Shown here in pieces: positions 1 to 7,655 of a DNA stretch of 13,129 bases. The stretch covers positions 1 through 13,129 of the forward strand of contig JAWVZH010000090.1 in NCBI GenBank assembly GCA_033722295.1. The letters run 5' to 3'. The first letter of the stretch is position 1; every line of letters starts with the position of its first letter. Position numbers and translations under genes: made by a program. This DNA is from JAWVZH01 sp033722295. Lineage in GTDB: Bacteria; Bacteroidota; Bacteroidia; Chitinophagales; Saprospiraceae. The notes under the pieces are model-generated. The model was not told the DNA's origin, did not search any database, and was given only the letters and a program-made list of their open reading frames with translations.

Positions 1-598
1 CCTCGGACTTACCTTTATCACCGTTCAGGCCTTGGGTCAGTCGGAGCCCAAGTCGTCTGAATTCGAACACTGGGAAGGCATATCGCTGAGCTATAAGGTG
101 AATAAGAAATTCGAAATCTCCTTTAATACTCAGTCCAGATGGGAAACCGATCCCTCGAGTTTGAATGTTCTTTTTCTTGAACTCGAACCGGAGTACGAAC
201 TTTTTGATGACATGAGCATTTCCGGAGGGTACAGGTTTTCTACCGATATAGAAAAGAACAGGAATCGACTCTATTTGCAGTTGGAGCCCGACACAAAGTT
301 GACGGATGACCTGGACCTTGACATGCGCTTGAGATATGATTATAATTGGCGGGGAAGTCGTGAAGATAAGCAATTACGAATGAGAATGAGGCCTGAATAC
401 GACTTTGGCAAGACTGAGGTCTTCCTGTTTGCCGAGTTATTTCTCGAAGATGGCCGACAGAGGGAGAAAACACGATATGCGATAGGCTACCAGTATAAAT
501 TCAACAAGTCCAATATGGTGGATCTGAGAGCAATGGTAGATGCCGAAGAGGAAGAGAATGTTTGGATTATTTCAATGGTATACAAGGTTGACTTTTGA
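1..598 (+). CDS. DUF2490-like outer-membrane beta-barrel protein, 5'-truncated by window edge
   Basis: The reading frame is open from base 2 to the TGA at 596-598, so the start codon lies outside the window. The first visible residues (LGLTFITVQALGQSEP) look like the end of a signal peptide, with likely cleavage near ALG/Q; a TTG at base 32 is therefore not the real start. The mature part, about 185 residues, alternates polar and hydrophobic residues in beta-strand-like stretches (YELFDDMSISGGYRF, LRLRYDYNW-type strands). It has many Trp, Tyr, Arg and Glu residues and ends in an aromatic residue (KVDF), as outer-membrane barrels often do. This pattern fits the DUF2490 family found widely in Bacteroidota, whose function is unknown. 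It lies 123 bases upstream of actA on the same strand, but a promoter in the gap suggests it is not part of the respiratory operon. The family call rests on recognition by eye only. Confidence 0.7.
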   Translation, partial: LGLTFITVQALGQSEPKSSEFEHWEGISLSYKVNKKFEISFNTQSRWETDPSSLNVLFLELEPEYELFDDMSISGGYRFSTDIEKNRNRLYLQLEPDTKLTDDLDLDMRLRYDYNWRGSREDKQLRMRMRPEYDFGKTEVFLFAELFLEDGRQREKTRYAIGYQYKFNKSNMVDLRAMVDAEEEENVWIISMVYKVDF

Positions 599-602
599 TC
601 AC

Positions 603-623
603 TATTTAGACCTCATCTAAATA
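603..623. repeat. Inverted repeat (8-bp arms, 5-base loop) just after the DUF2490-like gene
   Basis: TATTTAGA at 603-610 pairs perfectly with TCTAAATA at 616-623, leaving the loop CCTCA. It starts five bases after the stop codon. It could be a 3' end hairpin or weak terminator for the upstream gene, but the stem is AT-rich and no T-run follows directly. It overlaps the next inverted repeat by four bases. Confidence 0.5.
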
Positions 624-636
624 AATCCGATTTATT
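620..636. repeat. Inverted repeat (7-bp arms, CCG loop)
   Basis: AATAAAT at 620-626 is the exact reverse complement of ATTTATT at 630-636, with the loop CCG. The left arm shares bases 620-623 with the preceding inverted repeat, so the two stems cannot both form fully in RNA. It lies about 9 bases upstream of the predicted -33 element, so it could also be a protein-binding palindrome. Role unproven; AT-rich chance palindromes are common. Confidence 0.4.
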
Positions 637-644
637 ACCTTTTA

Positions 645-675
645 TTGTTATATCCTGAGTAGGGTTATATTTTTG
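645..675 (+). promoter_or_regulatory. Bacteroidota-type promoter for the ACIII/oxidase operon
   Basis: TTG at 645-647 is followed after 20 bases by TATTTTTG at 668-675. This matches the Bacteroidota housekeeping sigma pattern of a -33 TTG/TTTG and a -7 TAnnTTTG box about 20 bases apart. It predicts a transcript start near 680, giving a leader of about 40 bases before actA. No other match this good was seen in the 123-base gap. Confidence 0.65.
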
Positions 676-685
676 TCCCATCTTG

Positions 686-709
686 AAAAGACGTGATATT
701 AGGTCTTTT
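686..709 (+). promoter_or_regulatory. Hairpin in the predicted actA leader
   Basis: AAAAGAC at 686-692 pairs perfectly with GTCTTTT at 703-709 around a 10-base loop. It would sit almost at the 5' end of the predicted transcript and end 12 bases before the actA start codon. It could stabilise the mRNA, affect ribosome access or be a DNA operator. The stem is weak (2 G-C pairs) and lacks the GC-rich stem of an intrinsic terminator. Confidence 0.4.
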
Positions 710-721
710 TACAATGTGTAA

Positions 722-2143
722 ATGTCGATAATAATGACCCGTATATTCGGAATACTCTTTATGCTGTGCCTTTTCCTGGGCACTGACCTGATAGCTCAAG
801 AAGAAGTAGACCTCAACGCTGGAAAGACGCTTTTTAAAAATAATTGTGCCAGCTGTCACAATAAGAACATGCGTGATGATCTGACAGGTCCTGCTCTTGG
901 GGGTTATGAGGAGAGATGGGCAGACTATTCACAGGAAGAATTGTACCGGTGGATCAGGAATTCACAGGCGATGATCAATGAAGGTCACCCTAAAGCAGTT
1001 GAGTTGTGGGATGAATGGAAGCCTACTGTGATGACTGCGTTTCCAAATCTCACAGATCAGGATATCGCCAATATCCTGGCCTATGTTGAAGGTGTTTACG
1101 AAGGCACCTATCCGCCCAAAAAAGAAGGAGAAGCTGCGGGTGCGGCGGCGGCTCAGGAGGATCAGGGTCTGTCAGCCTGGGTTTATTGGGCCATATTTGG
1201 AATACTGGCATTTCTGGCATTGCTATTGTCAAGGGTGCTTGCAAATCTCAACAGGCTTCGCAGGATAGCTGAAGGAGGAGAAGACGAACCTGTACCATCA
1301 GTATGGAGCGCATTGACAAACAAGAGCGTCATCAGTTTTATAATATTTGCGCTCATTGTCATAGGAGGCTACTACACGGTCAATAATGCCATAGCTTTTG
1401 GCCGACAGCAAGGCTATGCCCCAGAGCAACCCATTAAATTTTCACACGAGATACATGCTGGCTTACACAAGATAGATTGCCAATATTGTCACGATGGAGC
1501 CAGAAGAAGTAAACATGCCGTAATTCCAGCGACCAACACTTGTATGAACTGTCACAGGGCAATTAAAAAGGGTAGTTTGGATGGTACCGCTGAATTAACC
1601 AAGATCTTTGTGAGTGTAGGTTATGATCCCAATGAGGACACCTACATCGAGGACTATGATAATATGGCTCAGGACTCCATAGCCGAGATCTATAAAAAAT
1701 GGATCAGCGATGAATATGTGAAAGACGCCGGACTTAACGCCATTGATCAGGAGGGGATAAACCTCGTTGAAGATCAATGGTCAGACATCGTGGAAAGTCT
1801 GACAAATGATCACAAACCAAATGTACAGGGGCCTATCGAATGGGTCCGCATACACAACCTGCCGGATCATGTTTATTTTAATCACGCACAACATGTCACG
1901 GTAGGCGAGCTGGAATGCCAGACCTGTCACGGGCAAGTGGAAGAAATGGAAGTTATGGCTCAATATGCCCCATTATCTATGGGTTGGTGCATCAATTGTC
2001 ACAGGCAAACGGAGGTTCAGTTCGCCTCTAACGAATACTATGACAGTTATGAGAAGTATCATGAGGCTCTGGCCAATGATGAAAAAGACAATGTTACCGT
2101 AGAGGATATAGGTGGACTGGAATGCCAGAAATGCCACTATTAA
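722..2143 (+). CDS. actA: ACIII subunit ActA: N-terminal monoheme cytochrome c domain plus pentaheme cytochrome c
   Basis: Multiheme electron-transfer subunit of Alternative Complex III, acting in the periplasm. A signal peptide (about residues 1-25, ending LIAQ) precedes a class I-like cytochrome c domain with the heme motif CASCH at 42-46. Two membrane helices follow at about 153-173 and 203-225, with a short charged cytoplasmic loop. The C-terminal half holds five CxxCH motifs: 253-257, 274-278, 399-403, 423-427 and 468-472, the last one residue before the end. FSHEIH and FNHAQH are candidate distal heme ligands. The pentaheme part is the classic ActA core. The N-terminal domain makes this protein far longer than the roughly 220-residue ActA of Rhodothermus, as I recall it. 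Two starts are possible, ATG 722 or ATG 734; the second gives an equally good signal peptide (MTRIFGILF). First gene of the unit, behind the promoter at 645-675; actB begins 32 bases downstream. Confidence 0.93.
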   Translation: MSIIMTRIFGILFMLCLFLGTDLIAQEEVDLNAGKTLFKNNCASCHNKNMRDDLTGPALGGYEERWADYSQEELYRWIRNSQAMINEGHPKAVELWDEWKPTVMTAFPNLTDQDIANILAYVEGVYEGTYPPKKEGEAAGAAAAQEDQGLSAWVYWAIFGILAFLALLLSRVLANLNRLRRIAEGGEDEPVPSVWSALTNKSVISFIIFALIVIGGYYTVNNAIAFGRQQGYAPEQPIKFSHEIHAGLHKIDCQYCHDGARRSKHAVIPATNTCMNCHRAIKKGSLDGTAELTKIFVSVGYDPNEDTYIEDYDNMAQDSIAEIYKKWISDEYVKDAGLNAIDQEGINLVEDQWSDIVESLTNDHKPNVQGPIEWVRIHNLPDHVYFNHAQHVTVGELECQTCHGQVEEMEVMAQYAPLSMGWCINCHRQTEVQFASNEYYDSYEKYHEALANDEKDNVTVEDIGGLECQKCHY

Positions 2144-2175
2144 TTTTTAGACAAGACAGAGATCTATAATACGAT

Positions 2176-5100
2176 ATGAAAGAAAAAGATCAATTGCTTT
2201 GGATTGGAGAAGAAGATCTGAGCTCAAATCCCGAATGGATCGAAGAGTCAGGTTCTGAATTCAAGCCATTGAATATCGTTGAGTCCCTTGGCGACGAGAA
2301 AAAGGCTCCTGATTTTGCCAGTAGCCGACGTGATTTTCTCAAGTATTTGGGCTTTGGGATGGGCGCTGCCACAGTAGCTGCCGGTTGTGATATTCCGGTA
2401 AAGCGGGCTTTGCCATATGTTATCAAACCAGATGAGATCGTTCCAGGGGTGGCGACATATTATGCCTCTACCTACGTACAGGGCGGAGATTTCTGTCCAA
2501 TATTGGTCAAGACCAGGGAAGGGAGACCTATCAAGATCGAAGGGAATGATCTTTCGCCCGTGACCAGAGGTGGGACATCGGCCAGAGCTCAGGCATCGGT
2601 TTTAAGCCTATATGATACGAACAGATTCAGGTCCGCAATAAAAGTGGTGGAAGGAGAGTATCAATCGGTGGATTGGGATGAACTGGATCAAAAAGTGCTT
2701 GACCTGCCGGCATCATCAACTGTACGCGTGGTGAGTCAAACACTGCTGAGCCCCACTCTAAGGAAGAGCATTGACCAGTTCCTGCAACGATTTGATAATA
2801 GCGAGCACGTTGTTTATGATTCCGTGTCATCGGCAGCTATGCTTAGAGCCAATGAGAGAAACTTTGGTCAAAGACTGGTGCCAAATTACGACTTCAGCAA
2901 GGCCAAGGTGATCGCTTCTTTCAACGCTGATTTTCTCGGTACCTGGATCTCTCCGGTGGAATTTGCCAGACAATATGCTCAAAACAGAAAGATAGACGAT
3001 GTCCATCACGCTAAAATGTCGCGTCATTACCAGATAGAAGGACATATGTCATTGACTGGATCCAATGCGGATCACAGAATATTGGTGAAGCCATCCGAAC
3101 AGGGCGTAGCTATTGCATATTTATATAACGAGATCGTTGGTGGCGCATCCTCCCTGGGACAAACCCTGAGCCCGGAGGCCAAAAAAGCGCTCACTGAGTT
3201 GGCGTCAGACCTTAAAGAAGCTGCGGGAGAGAGCCTTGTAATTTCAAGTTCGAATAATGTGGAAGAGCAGTTAATGGTAAATGCCATCAATCTGACTCTG
3301 AATAATTACGGTTCAACACTAAGTTTTTCCGGAGCCAGTCTTCAAAGGCAGGGTGACGAAAAGGGGCTGATCGATCTGATCAAGGAAATGAACGGTGGTA
3401 ACGTTGATGCTATGATTATCCTGGATGCCAATCCGGCATACGATAATCCGGCAGCCTCTGATTTCGCTTCCGCTATGAAGAATGTGGAACTGGTCGTTTC
3501 CACGGCGAGGCAACCAGATGAAAGTACTTTACTTTCCAGCTATATCGCTCCTGACCTTCATCTTCTGGAAAGCTGGGGCGACGTGGAAGCCAAAAAGGGT
3601 GAGTTGAACGTCATTCAACCTTGTATATCTCCGCTGTTCAAAACCAGATCAGCCGGTGAAAGCTTTTTGAAGTGGAACAGCGAGGAAGAGACGAGCTATC
3701 ATGAATACCTGAAAAATAATTGGGAAGAGAATTACTTCCCACGTCAGACGGAGTTCTCATCATTCAAATATTTCTGGGATGAGGTACTTCATAATGGCGT
3801 TTTCGAATATGAGGATGGTGCAAGTGTGGAATTGACTCGGCCCGATATCGATCTAAGCAAGGTGAGCAAGCCGGCCCAGGGATTGGAAATCGCCATCTAT
3901 GAAACGGTCAATCTGGGGAATGGCGCTCACGCTGTGAACCCCTGGCTTATGGAGATGCCTGATCCTATCAAGAGGACTGTTTGGGGGAATTATTTAGGAG
4001 TGCCGATCTCCTTCGATGGTGATCGTAGCTATGTCACATTTGCCAATGTGAAGGAGAATGGTCAGAAAGTAGGGTTTAATATAGGCGACAAAAATTTGGC
4101 CCTTCCGACGTTCAAGGAATTCGGGATTCATAAAGAGGTTTTGTCCCTGGCTCTGGGATATGGTAGGACATCGAGTGGAGTTTGTGCTAACAATGTAGGC
4201 ATCGACGTTTATCCTTTCTTGTCTACGGAAGATGACCTTTTCCAATACCACATTTCAGGAGTTGAAAAAATCTCGGACGCTGGTGAGATCGAAGACGATT
4301 TTGCCTGTGTGCAGCATCACCATACATTTGGAGTTAAAGCCATTGAAGAGTCGACAGGAGAAGTGATCAATGCCGATGAGGCAGCTCTTGTGGATGACGC
4401 GTTCAAATGGTTGACCAAGGGCTATCAGGGCTCTCTTACGAAGAGGTCTATCATCCGCGGAGCCAATTTTGACGAACTCGAGGATTTCGTTCATGAATTG
4501 GAGCATGAGCGCGAGCATCATCAGAAGTTGAATGACGGAACCTTGTATCCTTTTGATGAATATTATGAAGAAAAATATTCACAAGGACATTACTGGGGAA
4601 TGCACATTGACCTCAATGCCTGTATTGGTTGTGCGGCATGCACAGTGGCATGCATGGCGGAAAATAATGTTCCCGTAGTAGGGAAGAGGGAGGTTAGCAG
4701 ACACCACGAAATGACCTGGTTGCGCATCGATAGATACTTCTATGGTGATGTTAACAACCCGAATGTGGTATATCAGCCTATGATGTGTCAACATTGTGAT
4801 AATGCACCTTGCGAAAATGTCTGTCCTGTCAATGCTACTAATCACAGCAGTGAAGGCCTGAATCAAATGGCATATAACCGATGTGTGGGAACCAGATATT
4901 GTGCGAATAACTGTCCATATAAAGTAAGGAGATTCAACTGGCTGGATTATACCACCGCGGATACATTCCCTCTCAATGAGTATGAAACAATGCCGGGTGA
5001 GGACCAACCTTACGGATCCGATAACCTGACGCGTATGGTATTGAACCCGGATGTAACAGTGAGATCCCGAGGTGTTATTGAGAAATGCAGTTTTTGCGTA

Positions 5101-5355
5101 CAGAGGTTACAGGAAGGTAAGTTGCAAGCCAAGGTGGAAGGCAGGAAACTGAGGGATTCTGATGTCAAAACAGCTTGCCAAACAGCTTGTCCGACTGGAG
5201 CGATCACATTCGGAGACAGGAATAATAAGGAAGGGGAACTGAGTCGCAAGAATGAATCACCATTGAATTACGTGGTTTTGGAAGAGACCAACGTCAGATC
5301 ATCAGTTCAGTACTCTTCCAAGATCATTAATAAAAACAAGTCCCTGGAGGCATAA
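2176..5355 (+). CDS. actB: ACIII subunit ActB: molybdopterin-oxidoreductase-like domain fused to iron-sulfur domain (TAT-variant lipoprotein)
   Basis: Large periplasmic electron-transfer subunit of ACIII, 1059 residues. The N-terminus has a roughly 50-residue extension, then a twin-arginine-like motif SSRRDFLK (49-56), a short hydrophobic run and a lipobox-like AAGC (Cys71). This fits the 'TAT-variant-translocated' form typical of Bacteroidota ActB and suggests a lipid anchor at Cys71. Residues about 85-760 resemble molybdopterin oxidoreductases, but I see no N-terminal Fe-S motif; the family is known to lack the molybdenum cofactor. Residues about 795-1030 form a ferredoxin domain with four cluster sites: Cys816/819/822/826, Cys871/874/879/883, Cys903/909/913, and Cys971/974 with Cys1001/1005. 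The third set has Thr906 where a second Cys would be (CVGTRYC), which fits the [3Fe-4S] cluster reported for ACIII alongside three [4Fe-4S]; clusters may draw ligands across motifs. actC follows after 13 bases. Confidence 0.95.
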   Translation: MKEKDQLLWIGEEDLSSNPEWIEESGSEFKPLNIVESLGDEKKAPDFASSRRDFLKYLGFGMGAATVAAGCDIPVKRALPYVIKPDEIVPGVATYYASTYVQGGDFCPILVKTREGRPIKIEGNDLSPVTRGGTSARAQASVLSLYDTNRFRSAIKVVEGEYQSVDWDELDQKVLDLPASSTVRVVSQTLLSPTLRKSIDQFLQRFDNSEHVVYDSVSSAAMLRANERNFGQRLVPNYDFSKAKVIASFNADFLGTWISPVEFARQYAQNRKIDDVHHAKMSRHYQIEGHMSLTGSNADHRILVKPSEQGVAIAYLYNEIVGGASSLGQTLSPEAKKALTELASDLKEAAGESLVISSSNNVEEQLMVNAINLTLNNYGSTLSFSGASLQRQGDEKGLIDLIKEMNGGNVDAMIILDANPAYDNPAASDFASAMKNVELVVSTARQPDESTLLSSYIAPDLHLLESWGDVEAKKGELNVIQPCISPLFKTRSAGESFLKWNSEEETSYHEYLKNNWEENYFPRQTEFSSFKYFWDEVLHNGVFEYEDGASVELTRPDIDLSKVSKPAQGLEIAIYETVNLGNGAHAVNPWLMEMPDPIKRTVWGNYLGVPISFDGDRSYVTFANVKENGQKVGFNIGDKNLALPTFKEFGIHKEVLSLALGYGRTSSGVCANNVGIDVYPFLSTEDDLFQYHISGVEKISDAGEIEDDFACVQHHHTFGVKAIEESTGEVINADEAALVDDAFKWLTKGYQGSLTKRSIIRGANFDELEDFVHELEHEREHHQKLNDGTLYPFDEYYEEKYSQGHYWGMHIDLNACIGCAACTVACMAENNVPVVGKREVSRHHEMTWLRIDRYFYGDVNNPNVVYQPMMCQHCDNAPCENVCPVNATNHSSEGLNQMAYNRCVGTRYCANNCPYKVRRFNWLDYTTADTFPLNEYETMPGEDQPYGSDNLTRMVLNPDVTVRSRGVIEKCSFCVQRLQEGKLQAKVEGRKLRDSDVKTACQTACPTGAITFGDRNNKEGELSRKNESPLNYVVLEETNVRSSVQYSSKIINKNKSLEA

Positions 5356-5368
5356 TAAATAGCGTAGC

Positions 5369-7120
5369 ATGAGTTCTTATGTATCACCAATTAGGGAACC
5401 ATTAGTAGAAGGCAGCAAGACCTACCATGATATTACTGTAGATCTGTGCAGCCCTACTGAAAAGGCACCGAATCTTGCCTGGGTTTTGGCTTTTCTTGTA
5501 TCCGGTGCTGTCCTATCCTTCGGTATCTTCTGTATTCTTTGGACCATCTGGATGGGAATCGGATCCTGGAACCTCAACCGTACTATAGGTTGGGGTTGGG
5601 ACATTACGAATTTTGTTTGGTGGATCGGTATCGGACACGCGGGCACGCTGATCTCTGCTATTCTTCTTCTTTTCAGACAAAAATGGCGTACCGGTGTAAA
5701 CAGAGCTGCGGAGGCCATGACAATATTTGCTGTGATCTGTGCGGCCCTGTTCCCAGGAATTCACGTGGGGCGTATGTGGGTAGTGTTTTACTTTTTCCCT
5801 TATCCCAATACCCGGGGACCGTTATGGCCCAACTTTAATTCACCTCTTCTCTGGGACCTTTTTGCGATCAGCACTTATTTCACAGTCTCCCTTTTATTCT
5901 GGTACACTGGTCTGGTGCCTGATTTCGCGACAGTCAGGGACAGGGCGAAAGGGCTCAGGAAGAAATTTTACAATTTTCTCTCATTTGGATGGACCGGCTC
6001 AGCGAAGCACTGGCAAAGATGGGAGTCTCTCAGTCTTGTTCTGGCCGGCTTGGCGACACCCCTGGTACTTTCGGTTCACACCATCGTAAGTTTTGACTTT
6101 GCGACCTCGGTCATACCCGGGTGGCATACAACAATATTTCCGCCATATTTCGTTGCGGGAGCCATATTCTCCGGGTTTGCTATGGTTCAAACGCTGATGC
6201 TTATCACGCGTAAGGTGCTCAAGTTGGAGCAGTACATCACTTTGGAACATATCGAATCTATGAACAAAGTGATCCTGCTTACAGGAACCATTGTTGGTGT
6301 GGCATATCTGACGGAATTGTTCATCGCTTGGTACTCAGGTTATGTTTACGAGCAATTTGCCTTTTTCAACAGGGCTATGGGTGTCTACTGGTGGGCGTAT
6401 TTTGGAATGATGACCTGTAACGTCATCTCGCCGCAATTCTTCTGGAGTAAAAAATTAAGGAGGAATGTGACATTCACATTCTTCATGTCCATCCTGATCA
6501 ATATAGGAATGTGGTTTGAGCGATTCGTCATTATTGCTACAACCCTGGCCAGAGATTATCTTCCTTCCAGTTGGAGTTATTACTCACCAACCTGGGTGGA
6601 GATCGGAATATTCGCTGGTACTCTCGGGATCTTTTTCACCTTGTATCTGATTTTCGTGAGGATCGCTCCGGTGGTGGCTATCGCCGAGATCAAACATATT
6701 CTTAAAAGTGCCGGGGACCAATATATCGGTCCGGGTTCTGATATGCCGTCCAAGTCGGGTAGCAGTCAAATCTCCACAACATCTCCAGGCTCTGCAGGAG
6801 TTGAAAGTGGTGAAGCAGCGGAAGAAGCTGTCATGTCTGCGCCAGTAGCAGAAGCGATTGTGACTTCTGATGGTGATGATCTGAAAAAGATAGAGGGTAT
6901 AGGACCAAAGATCGAGGGATTGCTTAACGCGGCTGGTATTATGACCTACCGTGATCTTGCGGATGCCAGTGAAGCCAGATTAAGAGGTGTCCTTGAAGAA
7001 GCGGGATCAAGGTTTCAAATGCACGATCCGAGTACGTGGCCGGGACAGTCCAAGCTGGCTGCTGAAGGCAGATGGGATGAATTAAAGGAATGGCAGGATA
7101 AATTGGACGGAGGTAAATAA
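5369..7120 (+). CDS. actC: ACIII subunit ActC (NrfD/PsrC-like quinol-binding membrane protein) with C-terminal helix-hairpin-helix domain
   Basis: Integral membrane subunit of the NrfD family, thought to bind and oxidise menaquinol and pass electrons to ActB. I count ten hydrophobic helices between about residues 32 and 440, the usual ActC core. The GIGHAG segment (His90) in helix 2 and the WFERF segment in helix 9 look like conserved NrfD-family features. The core should end near residue 445-455. The protein continues through a Ser/Gly/Ala/Glu-rich linker (about 455-502) into an 80-residue domain with IEGIGPKIEGLLNAAGI and a C-terminal part containing HDPSTWPGQ, recognisable as the COG3743-type helix-hairpin-helix (H3TH) module. 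ActC without this tail would be about 450-470 residues; this one has 583. With an even number of helices and a cytoplasmic N-terminus, the tail would be cytoplasmic (inference). The frame is continuous. actD starts 8 bases after the stop. Confidence 0.93.
   Translation: MSSYVSPIREPLVEGSKTYHDITVDLCSPTEKAPNLAWVLAFLVSGAVLSFGIFCILWTIWMGIGSWNLNRTIGWGWDITNFVWWIGIGHAGTLISAILLLFRQKWRTGVNRAAEAMTIFAVICAALFPGIHVGRMWVVFYFFPYPNTRGPLWPNFNSPLLWDLFAISTYFTVSLLFWYTGLVPDFATVRDRAKGLRKKFYNFLSFGWTGSAKHWQRWESLSLVLAGLATPLVLSVHTIVSFDFATSVIPGWHTTIFPPYFVAGAIFSGFAMVQTLMLITRKVLKLEQYITLEHIESMNKVILLTGTIVGVAYLTELFIAWYSGYVYEQFAFFNRAMGVYWWAYFGMMTCNVISPQFFWSKKLRRNVTFTFFMSILINIGMWFERFVIIATTLARDYLPSSWSYYSPTWVEIGIFAGTLGIFFTLYLIFVRIAPVVAIAEIKHILKSAGDQYIGPGSDMPSKSGSSQISTTSPGSAGVESGEAAEEAVMSAPVAEAIVTSDGDDLKKIEGIGPKIEGLLNAAGIMTYRDLADASEARLRGVLEEAGSRFQMHDPSTWPGQSKLAAEGRWDELKEWQDKLDGGK
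6875..7117 (+). other. Helix-hairpin-helix (COG3743/H3TH-like) domain appended to ActC
   Basis: Residues about 503-583 of ActC. DDLKKIEGIGPKIEGLL matches the helix-hairpin-helix pattern with its GIGPK turn. It is followed by AGIMTYRDLA, a helix rich in Glu/Arg, and the DPSTWPGQ...AAEGRWDEL end seen in COG3743-type proteins. Related modules are known as C-terminal tails on unrelated proteins such as NuoE and ribosomal protein L21 in some bacteria, so the domain seems to be a mobile add-on. HHH domains often bind DNA without sequence preference, but a protein-interaction role is equally possible. Confidence 0.8.
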
Positions 7121-7128
7121 AGAGAATC

Positions 7129-7650
7129 ATGAGTGCTACAAATAAATCAATCGTATATGGCCTTTACACAGACGAGACACAGTTGCTCGAAGCTGTGAAG
7201 GCGGCCAATGTGAAGCATCTCAATATCGATGATGTTTACACCCCTTTCCCCGTGCATGGACTTGATCCCTTGCTCGGCTTGTCGGAGTCCCGCCTCCATA
7301 TTGCGGGATTTATCTATGGTGCTATAGGTACCCTTACGGCTTTTTTGGGAATGACCTGGATATTTACCAAGGATTGGCCAATCATTATTGGTGGTAAACC
7401 GTATTGGTCAGTGCCGGCCTTTATTCCGATTACTTTCGAGCTGACCGTCTTGTTCTCTGCCATAGGAATGGTGGTGACTTTCTATACCGTCTGCGGAATG
7501 GGACCGGGCGTTACTAACGAAACGCTGGATCCACGGATCACAGATGATAAGTTCTGTATAGCTTTCAATACTGAGCAAGTCGGTGAAGATGCAGCGAGGT
7601 CATTCTTTGCTGAGACAGGGGCTTCTGAAATTAACTCAAAGAATATTTGA
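7129..7650 (+). CDS. actD: ACIII subunit ActD (DUF3341 membrane protein)
   Basis: A 173-residue protein of the DUF3341 family, the small membrane subunit of ACIII. It begins with a soluble domain (YGLYTDETQLLEAVKAAN) resembling a small alpha/beta fold, followed by the family-typical PFPVHGLD stretch. Two membrane helices follow, at about 62-84 (AGFIYGAIGTLTAFLGMTWIF) and 102-124 (FELTVLFSAIGMVVTFYTV), joined by a loop with WPIIIGGKPYWSVPAF, also family-typical. The C-terminal tail is soluble (DDKFCIAF...). It carries no cofactor motifs, as expected. In known ACIII structures ActD packs against the membrane core; its catalytic part, if any, is unclear. The start at ATG 7129 lies 8 bases after actC, and actE begins 5 bases after the stop, so the three genes are tightly linked. 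Confidence 0.93.
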   Translation: MSATNKSIVYGLYTDETQLLEAVKAANVKHLNIDDVYTPFPVHGLDPLLGLSESRLHIAGFIYGAIGTLTAFLGMTWIFTKDWPIIIGGKPYWSVPAFIPITFELTVLFSAIGMVVTFYTVCGMGPGVTNETLDPRITDDKFCIAFNTEQVGEDAARSFFAETGASEINSKNI

Positions 7651-7655
7651 AGTAG

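Noticed and set aside
32..34. TTG at base 32 as the start of the first gene
   Set aside because: The frame is open upstream to the window edge and encodes the hydrophobic end of a signal peptide, so the true start lies outside.
686..709. Leader hairpin as an intrinsic terminator or attenuator
   Set aside because: The stem has only two G-C pairs and the T-run is part of the stem, with almost no T after it. No leader peptide or alternative pairing was seen.
4579..5007. Open frame of 142 codons on the minus strand inside actB
   Set aside because: It lies fully opposite the Fe-S domain of actB, whose cysteine motifs are intact. The predicted protein has no recognisable domain or coherent composition, so it is a shadow frame.
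2176..5355. ActB as a true molybdenum enzyme (for example a polysulfide or formate reductase)
   Set aside because: No N-terminal Fe-S motif or clear molybdenum-ligand site is visible, and the neighbours actA and actC-actF fix it as the cofactor-free ACIII subunit.
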